Origin: Rubellimicrobium thermophilum DSM 16684
GTDB taxonomy: Bacteria; Pseudomonadota; Alphaproteobacteria; Rhodobacterales; Rhodobacteraceae
DNA: 64,000 nt
Direction: 5' to 3'
Assembly (NCBI RefSeq): GCF_000442315.1
Contig: NZ_KE557320.1
Span: 1,165,217-1,229,216, forward strand
Part shown: in pieces, positions 8,273 to 16,395 of the stretch
Position numbering within the stretch: position 1 is the first letter of the stretch
Layout: the number at the start of each line of letters is the position of its first letter
Position numbers and translations under genes: made by a program
Notes under the pieces: model-generated
Database searches by the model: none
What the model was told of the DNA's origin: nothing
The model's input: only the letters and a program-made list of their open reading frames with translations

Positions 8273-9100
8273 ATGCTTTCCTACCAGCACGGCTATCACG
8301 CCGGCAATCTGGCCGATGTCCACAAGCACGCGATGCTGGCCTGGCTGATCGACCGCCTGGCCGCCAAGGACAAGCCGTTCCACATGATGGAGACGCATGC
8401 CGGCCGCGGTCTCTACGACCTCGATTCGCCCGAGGCCCGCCGCACCGGCGAGGCCGAGGCCGGCATCGCGCGGGTCGCCGACTGGTTTCCCCCCGACGAT
8501 CCCTATGCCCGCGCCCTGCGGGCCACGCGCGCCCGCTTCGGGCCGCAGGCCTATCCCGGTTCTCCGCTGATCGCCGCGCTTCTGGCCCGGCGCGAAGACC
8601 GCCTGTCCCTTGCCGAGCTCCACCCGCAGGAGCATGCCGCCCTGACCGCCGCCCTGTCCCCCTTCGGCGCCCGCATCGAGAGGCGGGACGGCCCGGCCGC
8701 CGCACTCGCCTGGACCCCGCCCGAGCCGCGGCGCGGCCTCCTTCTGGTCGATCCGTCCTGGGAGGTGAAGGCGGACTACGAGGCGATCCCCGCTCTTCTC
8801 GAGAAGGTCCACCGCAAATGGAATGTGGGCCTGCTGATGCTGTGGTATCCGCTGCTGCCCGATGCACGTCATGCGCCGATGCTGGCGCGGCTGGTCGCGG
8901 CCTTTCCCGGCGCGCTGCGGCATGAGGTCGCCTTTCCCCCCGCACGCGCCGGGCACGGAATGTGCGGATCGGGCCTGTTCCTCGTCAACCCGCCCTGGCA
9001 GACGGAGGCCCGGGCCGCCTGGCTCTCGGCCCGTTTCGCCACCCTCCGCGATCAGCCCGCCCGGTCCGCGTCCCGCCGCCCGGTCAGCCGCCCGCGATAG
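8273..9100 (+). CDS. rlmJ: 23S rRNA (adenine-2030-N6)-methyltransferase RlmJ
   Basis: A 275-residue protein with the diagnostic N terminus MLSYQHGYHAGNLADVHKHA and then the motif ETHAGRGLYDL. The catalytic motif IV, DPPY in most N6-adenine methyltransferases, reads LLVDPSWEVKADYE here. A Ser at the second Pro position is seen in relatives, but Trp instead of Tyr is unusual and is noted as a finding. The tail GMCGSGLFLVNPPW is typical. It methylates A2030 of 23S rRNA before assembly. The C-terminal 20 residues (ATLRDQPARSASRRPVSRPR) may read past a natural end. Confidence 0.92.
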   Translation: MLSYQHGYHAGNLADVHKHAMLAWLIDRLAAKDKPFHMMETHAGRGLYDLDSPEARRTGEAEAGIARVADWFPPDDPYARALRATRARFGPQAYPGSPLIAALLARREDRLSLAELHPQEHAALTAALSPFGARIERRDGPAAALAWTPPEPRRGLLLVDPSWEVKADYEAIPALLEKVHRKWNVGLLMLWYPLLPDARHAPMLARLVAAFPGALRHEVAFPPARAGHGMCGSGLFLVNPPWQTEARAAWLSARFATLRDQPARSASRRPVSRPR

Positions 9101-9478
9101 CCTTTGCGGACAGCCCCAGCCCGTGCAGCACGACCGCCCGGATCGCGACGCCCCCAGTCCCACGGCCAGGACCCGGGCCCCCGCCTCCAGCACCCCGAGC
9201 ATCGGCCTGGCCGAATGCGGGGGCCGGCGCAGCCCACGGCGGTCATCGATACAGCTCTGCTCGGCAGCCGAAAGCCGATGCCGGTACACGGGATGCCGGA
9301 CACGGGATGCCGGACACGGGATGCCGGACAGGGGGATCGACCGCATCGTGACAGGGAGCGCCGATCAGGATCTGCCGATCCCTTCCACCCCCCCTGTTCC
9401 GCTGCCGGCCCCGGCTCACCGGCCTGCATGCCGTCCTTGCAGGCTTCCCTGCCGGCTCTCGCGCGTTATACCTGCCCC
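9101..9478. other. 378-bp gap after rlmJ with a possible minus-strand gene remnant and a tandem repeat
   Basis: No intact gene is visible. On the minus strand, reading from about 9202, one frame gives MLGVLEAGARVLAVGLG. With one added G in the run at about 9150-9154, it continues as VAIRAVVLHGLGLSAKAIAGG and stops at 9084. This looks like a hydrophobic C-terminal end, so a small frameshifted membrane-protein gene may lie here, convergent with rlmJ. The rest holds a 3 x 14-bp tandem repeat (9287-9328). Confidence 0.35.
9287..9328. repeat. Three perfect tandem copies of a 14-bp unit
   Basis: CACGGGATGCCGGA is repeated exactly three times at 9287-9300, 9301-9314 and 9315-9328. A related GATGCCGG occurs just before. 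The repeat is non-coding as far as can be seen and lies upstream of the TerB-like gene. Confidence 0.9.
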
Positions 9479-9922
9479 ATGTTCGAATCCCTTCTGCGCC
9501 GCCTGCTCGCCCCCGGCCCGGCCCCGCTGCCCGACCCCGATGCGCGCCTGTCGCTGGCGGCGCTTCTGGTCCGTCTGGCGCGGTCCGATGGCGACTATGG
9601 CCCTGCCGAGCTGGCACGCATCGATGCCGTGCTGTGCAGCCGCTACGGCCTGTCCCCCTTCGAGGCCGCCCGGCTGCGCGCCGAGGCCGAGCGGCTCGAG
9701 GCCGAGGCCCCCGACACCGTGCGCTTCACCCGCGCCATCAAGGATCATGTGCCGCATGAGGACCGGCTGGGCATCATCGAGGCCCTGTGGGAGGTGGCGC
9801 TGGCCGACGGCCGCCGCGACGCCGAGGAGAACGGTCTGATGCGCCTGGTGGCGCCGCTTCTGGGGATCGACGATGTCGCCTCGGCCCTTGCCCGCCAGCG
9901 GGTGGAGGCACGCCTGCCGTGA
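9479..9922 (+). CDS. TerB-like (tellurite resistance/DUF-type helical) protein
   Basis: A 147-residue all-helical protein from ATG 9479 (MFESLLRRLLAPGPAPLPD). It has two similar acidic helical units: LSLAALLVRLARSDGDYGPA near residues 24-43, and IIEALWEVALADGRRDAEEN near residues 98-117. The repeated A-x-x-D/A-G pattern is that of the TerB fold, which carries conserved acidic residues for metal binding. No signal peptide or membrane segment is seen. TerB-fold proteins occur in many contexts besides tellurite resistance, so no specific role is claimed. Its TGA overlaps the GTG of the PhnD-like gene, so the two are likely co-translated. Confidence 0.75.
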   Translation: MFESLLRRLLAPGPAPLPDPDARLSLAALLVRLARSDGDYGPAELARIDAVLCSRYGLSPFEAARLRAEAERLEAEAPDTVRFTRAIKDHVPHEDRLGIIEALWEVALADGRRDAEENGLMRLVAPLLGIDDVASALARQRVEARLP

Positions 9923-10718
9923 TCGCCGCGCTGCCCATGTATGACCGGCCCGAGAACCGGGCAGCGCATGATGCGCTCTGGGCGCTCATCCGCGATGGCC
10001 TGCGGGCCCGCGGCATCTGCGCTCCCGAAGCGCTCGACCGTTCGCTGCCGCATGATGCGGGCTGGGGCCGGCCGGATCTGGTTCTGGGTCAGATCTGCAA
10101 CCTGCCCTGGCGCGCGCAGTTCCGTGGCCGCGTGACGCGGATCGCCGTTGCCGATTACGGCCTGCCAGACACGCCGCCGGGCCATTATCATTCGGTCATG
10201 GTGACCCGCGCGGGCGAAGCCCTGCCCCCCCGTCCGCGCCTGGCGATCAACGACCCGATGTCCTGTTCGGGCTGGGATGCGCCGCAGGAATGGCTGCTGC
10301 GAGAGGGGGTGCAAATCGGCGCCGTCCTCGTCACCGGCAGCCATGCCGCAAGCGTGCGCGCCCTGGCCGAGGGGCGCGCCGATCTCGCCGGGATCGACGC
10401 CGTGACCTGGGGGATGCTCCGGCGCTGGGAACCGGCAGCCGCATCGCTGACGGTGATCGGCCGCACGACGGCGACGCCGGGGATGACCTTCATCGCCGCC
10501 GGGCAGGTGGACCCCCTGCCCCGCCGGGCCGCGATCGCAGAGGCCCTGGACGCCCTGCCGGCGGATCATCGCGCGACGCTGGGCCTGCAGGCCGTCGTCG
10601 ATCTGCCCGAATCGGCCTATGACCGGCCTCTGCCGCCCCCGCCCGAGGCGGTCGCCGCAACGGTCGTCGCGCGCGGGCCGGTCTCCGCCCCTGTCCTCCG
10701 GCAACGCAAGGGAGCTCC

Positions 10719-10722
<4 letters not shown>
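9919..10722 (+). CDS. PhnD/SsuA/transferrin-type substrate-binding-like protein without signal peptide
   Basis: A 267-residue protein starting at GTG 9919, overlapping the TerB-like stop (GTGA). The sequence follows the phosphate/phosphonate-type periplasmic binding family: IAALPMYDRPENRAAHDALW, then DLVLGQICNLPWR, YHSVMVTRAG, RLAINDPMSCSGWDA, and GRADLAGIDAVTW. It has no N-terminal hydrophobic segment, so as read it would be cytoplasmic. Its stop overlaps the GTG of an ABC ATPase gene. It could be a sensor or enzyme-like solute-binding domain, or an exported protein whose start is misjudged. The in-frame upstream sequence does not supply a convincing signal peptide. The ligand is unknown. 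Confidence 0.75.
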
Positions 10723-11489
<767 letters not shown>

Positions 11490-11700
11490 ATCCGGTCGGA
11501 CCGCCCGGACCCCGAGAGACCGCCCGCATCCGCCCCCGCCCCCTGCGACACCATGCGGCCTGCGATCCCCCGCTGCCCTCCGCCTCGGGACCGGCGGACC
11601 GCACGCCGCGTCACGAACAGGCGGAATGCGCGAGAAGGCTTGAGTTGTGAACGCGAAATTCGTTTGATGCCAGGAACGTCAGGAACAGGGAGCAGCGACT

Positions 11701-12423
11701 ATGAGACTCTGGCTGACCACTGCTTTCGCCCTGGTGGCGACAGGGGCGCTGGCGCAGGATGTGGTGCGCATCGCCACCGAAGGGGCCTACCCGCCCTTCA
11801 ACTTCCTTGACGATTCGGGGAAGCTCGCCGGCTTCGAGATCGAACTGGGCAACGAACTCTGCGCCCGTGCCGGTCTGACCTGCGAATGGGTCCAGAACGA
11901 CTGGGATTCGATCATTCCCAATCTCGTTTCGGGCAATTACGACGTCATCATCGCGGGCATGTCGATCACCGAGGAACGCGATGAGGTCATCGACTTCACG
12001 CCTCCCTATTTCCCGCCCACCGAATCGGCCTATGTGGCGGCTTCGGCCGATGTGGACCTGACCTCGGGGGTGATCGCCGCCCAGACGGCGACGATCCAGG
12101 CCGCCCATGTCGCCGAATCCGGGGCGACGCTGCTCGAATTCGCCACGCCGGAGGAGACGGTCGCCGCCGTCCGCAATGGCGAGGCCGATGCCGTGCTGGC
12201 CGACTATGACTTCCTTGCGCCCATCGTCGCCGCCTCGAATGGCGAGCTGATGTTCGTGGGGGAACGGGTGCCCCTCGGCAACGGCGTCGGCGCCGGGCTG
12301 CGCGAATCGGATACCGCGCTGCGCGATGCGCTTTCTGCCGCGATCCAGTCGATGAAGGATGACGGCTCGCTGAATGCCCTGCTGGCCAAGTGGTTCCCCG
12401 GCGAAGAGATTCCGCAGTTCTGA
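11701..12423 (+). CDS. ABC transporter substrate-binding protein, polar/basic amino-acid type (copy 1)
   Basis: A 240-residue protein with a classic Sec signal peptide (MRLWLTTAFALVATGALAQD, cleavage after ALA). It is followed by the family-3 binding-protein core: VRIATEGAYPPFNFLDDSG, FEIELGNELCARAGLTCEWV, DWDSIIPNLVSGNYDVIIAG and MSITEERDEVIDFTPPYF. These lines match the Lys/Arg/Orn/His-binding group best. It should deliver ligand in the periplasm to the HisQ/HisM-like permeases. A paralogue of the same length follows 89 bp later, so the system has two specificities or two affinities. Confidence 0.92.
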   Translation: MRLWLTTAFALVATGALAQDVVRIATEGAYPPFNFLDDSGKLAGFEIELGNELCARAGLTCEWVQNDWDSIIPNLVSGNYDVIIAGMSITEERDEVIDFTPPYFPPTESAYVAASADVDLTSGVIAAQTATIQAAHVAESGATLLEFATPEETVAAVRNGEADAVLADYDFLAPIVAASNGELMFVGERVPLGNGVGAGLRESDTALRDALSAAIQSMKDDGSLNALLAKWFPGEEIPQF

Positions 12424-12512
12424 CCCGTGGCGAAGGCGGGGGCCGCCCCCGCCTTCGGCCGCCGGCCGGATCCCGTGATCCCAGCACACAGGACAGGAGC
12501 GGAAGACGATCC

Positions 12513-13235
12513 ATGAAGGCCTTTCTGGCGGGTGCCGTCATGATGGGTCTGTCGGGCGCCGCATCCGCACAGCAGATCCTGCGAATCGGCACCGAGGTTT
12601 CCTATCCGCCCTTTGCCTTTCTCGACCCGCAGGGGGACATCGCCGGTTTCGAACGCGATCTGGCCGAGGCCCTGTGCGCCCGTGTCGCGGTCTCCTGCCG
12701 CTTCGCCGTCACGGACTGGGAGCGGCTCATTCCGGACCTGCTGGCAGGCCGCCATGACGCGATCCTGGCCGGCATGAACATCACCCCTGAACGCGAGGCC
12801 CTCATCGACTTCACCCAGCCCTATCTGCCACCCCCCCTCGCGGTCTATGTCGCGCGATCGCCCGATGCCGACATCCGGACGGGCGTGATTGCGGCCCAGG
12901 CGGGCACGATCCACGCGGCCCATGTCGCGGAATCCGGCGCGCGCCTTCTCGAGGTGGCGACGCCGGCCGCAACCCTCGCCGCCATCCGCCGGGGCGAGGC
13001 CGATGCCGCCATCGGGCCCCTGGCCTATCTGGGCCCTGCGGTGACCGCCTCGGGCGGAGATCTCGTCCTGATCGGCGATCCGTTCCCGCTCAATGGCGGG
13101 GTGGGCATGGGCTTCCGGCCAGAGGACGATGCCCTGCGCGCCCGCTTCGACGCGGCCATCGGCGCCATGAAGGCCGATGGCAGCCTGAACGCCCTGATCA
13201 CCGAGTGGTTCGGCCGCGACGCCGCAACCTTCTGA
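12513..13235 (+). CDS. ABC transporter substrate-binding protein, polar/basic amino-acid type (copy 2)
   Basis: A 240-residue paralogue of the preceding gene. It has its own signal peptide (MKAFLAGAVMMGLSGAASAQ) and the same motif order: LRIGTEVSYPPFAFLDPQG, DWERLIPDLLAGRHDAILAG, MNITPEREALIDFTQPYL. The stretch VIAAQ-T/G-I-AAHVAESGA-LLE is nearly identical in both copies, pointing to a local duplication. Residues in the ligand-contact region differ (PTESAYVA versus PPLAVYVA), which may mean a different ligand. It precedes the permease genes by 38 bp. Confidence 0.92.
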   Translation: MKAFLAGAVMMGLSGAASAQQILRIGTEVSYPPFAFLDPQGDIAGFERDLAEALCARVAVSCRFAVTDWERLIPDLLAGRHDAILAGMNITPEREALIDFTQPYLPPPLAVYVARSPDADIRTGVIAAQAGTIHAAHVAESGARLLEVATPAATLAAIRRGEADAAIGPLAYLGPAVTASGGDLVLIGDPFPLNGGVGMGFRPEDDALRARFDAAIGAMKADGSLNALITEWFGRDAATF

Positions 13236-13273
13236 CGGGAGGACCACGCCGCTTCGGCCGGCAGCCCAGACCC

Positions 13274-14161
13274 ATGTGCGACGATCCTGCCACCCTCAAT
13301 GATCTGCTCTGGTTCGCCTGCTACCTGACCACGGGCAAGCATCTGGCGTTCTACATCTCCTTCGGGACGGTGCTGCTGCTGCTTGCGGTCACGGCGCCAG
13401 CGGCGCTGGGCCTCGGCTTTGTCGGGGCAGTGGCGGCCCGCTCGCGCATCCTGCCGCTGTCCTGGCTCGGCAGGGGTTACATCGCCATCGTCCGGGGCGT
13501 CCCGGACATCGCCTTCTTCATGTTCTTCGTCATCGCGCTGGATCAGGGTCTCGAATATCTGCGCCATCACATCCTCTGCCCCGACTGGGATCAGCCGGTG
13601 CGGCAGGGCAACGACTTCCTTGTCTGCCCGGCTGCCAAGCTGCCCCTCTCGACGGCGCCGCAATGGCTGCACGAGGTTTACGGCTTCGTGCTGGCCGTGG
13701 TGACCTTCGCGATCGTCTTCGGCGCTTTCGCGGCGAATGTCCTCTTCGGGGCCATGCAGGCCGTGCCGCGTGCCCAGATCGAGACGGCCGAGGCCTATGG
13801 CATGACCCCGCGCCAGGCCTTCCGCCGCATCCTCGTGCCGCAGATGTGGGTCTATGCGCTGCCGGGGCTGTCGAATCTCTGGATGGTGCTGATCAAGGCC
13901 ACACCGCTTCTGTTCCTGCTGGGTGTGCGCGATATCGTCTACTGGGCGCGTGAACTCGGCGGGAGCAAGACGCCCCAGTTCACGGCTTACCCGCATGGCG
14001 ACTGGCGGATGTGGTATTTCCTGTTCCTGCTGGTGTTCTATCTCGGCCTCACCCGCCTGTCCGAGACGGTCCTGAACCGCCTGATGGACCGTCTGACCCA
14101 TGGTCAGGCCATGGCCGGTGGCGAGGCGCAGCGCCGCACTGCGGCCGCGGGGGCGGCATGA
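13274..14161 (+). CDS. ABC transporter permease, polar amino-acid type (first)
   Basis: A 295-residue integral membrane protein from ATG 13274 (MCDDPATLNDLLWFACYL). It has the permease N-terminal signature IAIVRGVPDIAFFMFFVIAL and the EAA loop EAYGMTPRQAFRRILVPQMW, which contacts the ATPase. About 70 residues between the second and third helices (YLRHHILCPDWDQPVRQGND) form a periplasmic insertion that is longer than in HisQ. Its stop overlaps the ATG of the second permease (ATGA), so the two are made in equal amounts. Confidence 0.93.
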   Translation: MCDDPATLNDLLWFACYLTTGKHLAFYISFGTVLLLLAVTAPAALGLGFVGAVAARSRILPLSWLGRGYIAIVRGVPDIAFFMFFVIALDQGLEYLRHHILCPDWDQPVRQGNDFLVCPAAKLPLSTAPQWLHEVYGFVLAVVTFAIVFGAFAANVLFGAMQAVPRAQIETAEAYGMTPRQAFRRILVPQMWVYALPGLSNLWMVLIKATPLLFLLGVRDIVYWARELGGSKTPQFTAYPHGDWRMWYFLFLLVFYLGLTRLSETVLNRLMDRLTHGQAMAGGEAQRRTAAAGAA

Positions 14162-14961
14162 CCTGCGGGGAGGCGATCCAGGCCTATGCCTTGCGCTCGC
14201 TGGGGCTCGGCGAACGGCTGCTGCCGACGGCGGACATCACCCTCTGCCAGCAGATGGTGCTGATCGGCTCGGGACTGATCTGGAATGTCTATTTCGGCGC
14301 GGTGGCGCTTCTGGCGGGGTTCTTCCTGGCCACGGCCGTGGCGCTGGGCAGGGGCTCGCGTCATCCCTGGCTGCGCAGGCCCTGCGAATGGTTCGTGTTC
14401 GTGTTCCGCGGCTCGCCGCTCTTCATCCAGTTCTTCTTCGCCTATTTCCTGTTCCTGTCGCTCAAGGGGTCGTTTCCCGCGCTCTCGCCGCTGACATCGG
14501 CCTGGCTCGGCGCGACGGTGGTGCTGTTCCTCAACACGGCCGCCTATTCGGCCGAGATCTTCCACGGCGCGCTGCAGGCAATCCCGCGGGGCGATCTGGA
14601 GGCGGCGGATGCCTATGGCTTCACCGGCTGGGCGCGCTTCCGGCGGATCGTCTGGCCCACCATGCTGCGGCTTGCCTGGCCGGCCTACACCAACGAGGCG
14701 ATCTTCCTCTTCCACGCCACCACGCTGGTGTTCTTCACCGGCTTTCCCGCCATCCAGCAGCGGGGGGACGCGCTGTATTACGCCACCTATCTCGCCGACA
14801 AGACCTTCAATCCCTTCGTCCCCTATCCCATCCTTGCGGGCTATTTCATCCTTCTGACACTGGCCATCATCGGCCTGTTCCGGCTCGTCTCGCTGCGGCT
14901 CAACCGCCATCTGCCGGAACGGAGCGGGCGATGGCGGGCACGGTTCCAGTTGATCCGCTGA
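14158..14961 (+). CDS. ABC transporter permease, polar amino-acid type (second)
   Basis: A 267-residue membrane protein, HisM-like, starting at ATG 14158 within the preceding stop. The signature VFVFRGSPLFIQFFFAYFLF and the EAA loop DAYGFTGWARFRRIVWPTM are clear. Four or more further hydrophobic helices follow (VVLFLNTAAYSAEIF, FLFHATTLVFFTGF, ILAGYFILLTLAIIGLF). With the first permease it forms the heterodimeric channel of the importer. The glutamine-synthetase-family gene follows 82 bp later and probably acts on the imported compound. Confidence 0.93.
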   Translation: MTCGEAIQAYALRSLGLGERLLPTADITLCQQMVLIGSGLIWNVYFGAVALLAGFFLATAVALGRGSRHPWLRRPCEWFVFVFRGSPLFIQFFFAYFLFLSLKGSFPALSPLTSAWLGATVVLFLNTAAYSAEIFHGALQAIPRGDLEAADAYGFTGWARFRRIVWPTMLRLAWPAYTNEAIFLFHATTLVFFTGFPAIQQRGDALYYATYLADKTFNPFVPYPILAGYFILLTLAIIGLFRLVSLRLNRHLPERSGRWRARFQLIR

Positions 14962-15043
14962 CGGTGACCCGATGACCTGGCCCCCACATCCCTAGGACTG
15001 TGCCCGCCGACAGATCCCTTTTCCCATCTCCGAAGGTGACATC

Positions 15044-16375
15044 ATGAGCTGGCTCGACCAGCATCCCGAGGTCCGGCACCTGCGCTGCGGTGCCGTGGAT
15101 CTCAACGGACAGGGGCGCGGCAAACGCTTTCCCGTCCGCTTTGCCCGCAAGCTCGAGGAGGAAGGGACGCGCTTTCCCCTCTCGGTGCTCAACCTGGACA
15201 TCTGGGGCGAGGATGTGGAGGATTCCCCCCTCGTCTTCGAGATCGGCGATCCCGACGGCATCCTGAAGCCGACCGAGCGGGGTTATGTCCCGATGCCCTG
15301 GCTTCCCGTGCCGACGGCCCTGCTGCCGATGTGGATGTTCAGGGAGGACGGCACCCCCTTCGAGGGCGATCCGCGCCACGCCCTGCGGGTGGTGATCGAA
15401 CGCTATGCCGCGCGCGGCCTGACCCCCGTCGTAGCCACCGAGCTGGAATTCTACCTCGTGGATGACAGCGACGGCGAGATCCGTCAGGCTCCCTCCCTGC
15501 GCTCGGGCAAGCGCCGGCCAGGGGCCGAGATCCTGTCCCTGCGGGCGCTCGACGCCTTCGACGCCTTCTTCAACGAACTCTACGACGCCTGCGAGGCGAT
15601 GGACATCCCGGCCGAGGCGGCGCTTTCGGAAGTCGGCCTCGGTCAGTTCGAGATCAATCTGAGCCATGTCCCCGACGCCCTGCGCGCCGCCGACGACGCC
15701 TGGCTGTTCAAGCAGCTCGTGCGGGGCCTGGCGCGGAAATTCGGCCTTGCGGCCAGCTTCATGGCCAAGCCCCTGCCGGATTACGCCGGTAACGGCCTGC
15801 ATTGCCATTTCTCCCTTCTCGATGCGGAAGGGCGCAATGCCTTCGCCAACGGCACCTTCGAAGGCAGCCCCCTGCTGCGCCAGGCGATCGCCGGCTGCCT
15901 GCGGGGCATCCCGGATCTCACGCTGGTCTTCGCGCCGCATTCCAACAGCTATGAACGCCTCGTGCCCGAAAGCCATGCCCCCACCGGCATCTGCTGGGCC
16001 TACGAGAACCGCACCGCAAGCGTGCGCGTCCCCGGCGGCAGCCTCGCGGCGCGGCGCGTGGAACATCGCGTCGCCGGGGGTGACGTGAACCCCTATCTGT
16101 TCATCGCGGCGGTTCTGGGCTCGGCTCTCACGGGAATCGAGGACGCGCTCGATCCGCCCCCGCCCATCCAGGGCAATGCCTATGAGCAGGACCTGCCCCA
16201 GATTCCCGCCACCTGGGAGGAAGCCATCGACGCCTTCGAGCAAAGCGCCCTCGTGCGGCGGATCTTCCATCCGCAGCTCATCGAGAATTTCGTGATGACC
16301 AAGCGGCAGGAGGCCCGCTACATGGCCGAACTGACCCCACGTCAGCGGCTCGATCTCTATCTCGACACGGTCTGA
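15044..16375 (+). CDS. Glutamine synthetase family protein (gamma-glutamylpolyamine synthetase/PuuA-GlnT-like)
   Basis: A 443-residue enzyme from ATG 15044. It carries the glutamine-synthetase beta-grasp region at the N terminus (VRHLRCGAVDLNGQGRGKRF) and the catalytic domain: VATELEFYLVDD, EVGLGQFEINLSH, NGLHCHFSLLDAEG, and NSYERLVPESHAPTGICWAY. The adenylylation loop of GlnA is absent and the length is that of the PuuA/GlnT group, which join glutamate to amines rather than to ammonia. Lying directly behind an amino-acid or amine importer, it likely gamma-glutamylates the imported substrate as the first catabolic step. The substrate is an inference. Confidence 0.85.
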   Translation: MSWLDQHPEVRHLRCGAVDLNGQGRGKRFPVRFARKLEEEGTRFPLSVLNLDIWGEDVEDSPLVFEIGDPDGILKPTERGYVPMPWLPVPTALLPMWMFREDGTPFEGDPRHALRVVIERYAARGLTPVVATELEFYLVDDSDGEIRQAPSLRSGKRRPGAEILSLRALDAFDAFFNELYDACEAMDIPAEAALSEVGLGQFEINLSHVPDALRAADDAWLFKQLVRGLARKFGLAASFMAKPLPDYAGNGLHCHFSLLDAEGRNAFANGTFEGSPLLRQAIAGCLRGIPDLTLVFAPHSNSYERLVPESHAPTGICWAYENRTASVRVPGGSLAARRVEHRVAGGDVNPYLFIAAVLGSALTGIEDALDPPPPIQGNAYEQDLPQIPATWEEAIDAFEQSALVRRIFHPQLIENFVMTKRQEARYMAELTPRQRLDLYLDTV

Positions 16376-16395
16376 GGTCGCGGCCCCCCGGGGGG

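Noticed and set aside
9479..9500. GTTCGAATCC resembling a tRNA T-loop
   Set aside because: It lies at the start of the TerB-like coding sequence and no acceptor, D or anticodon stems surround it.
11670..11690. GAAC-GTCAG-GAAC considered as a LexA box
   Set aside because: The spacer is 5, not 7.
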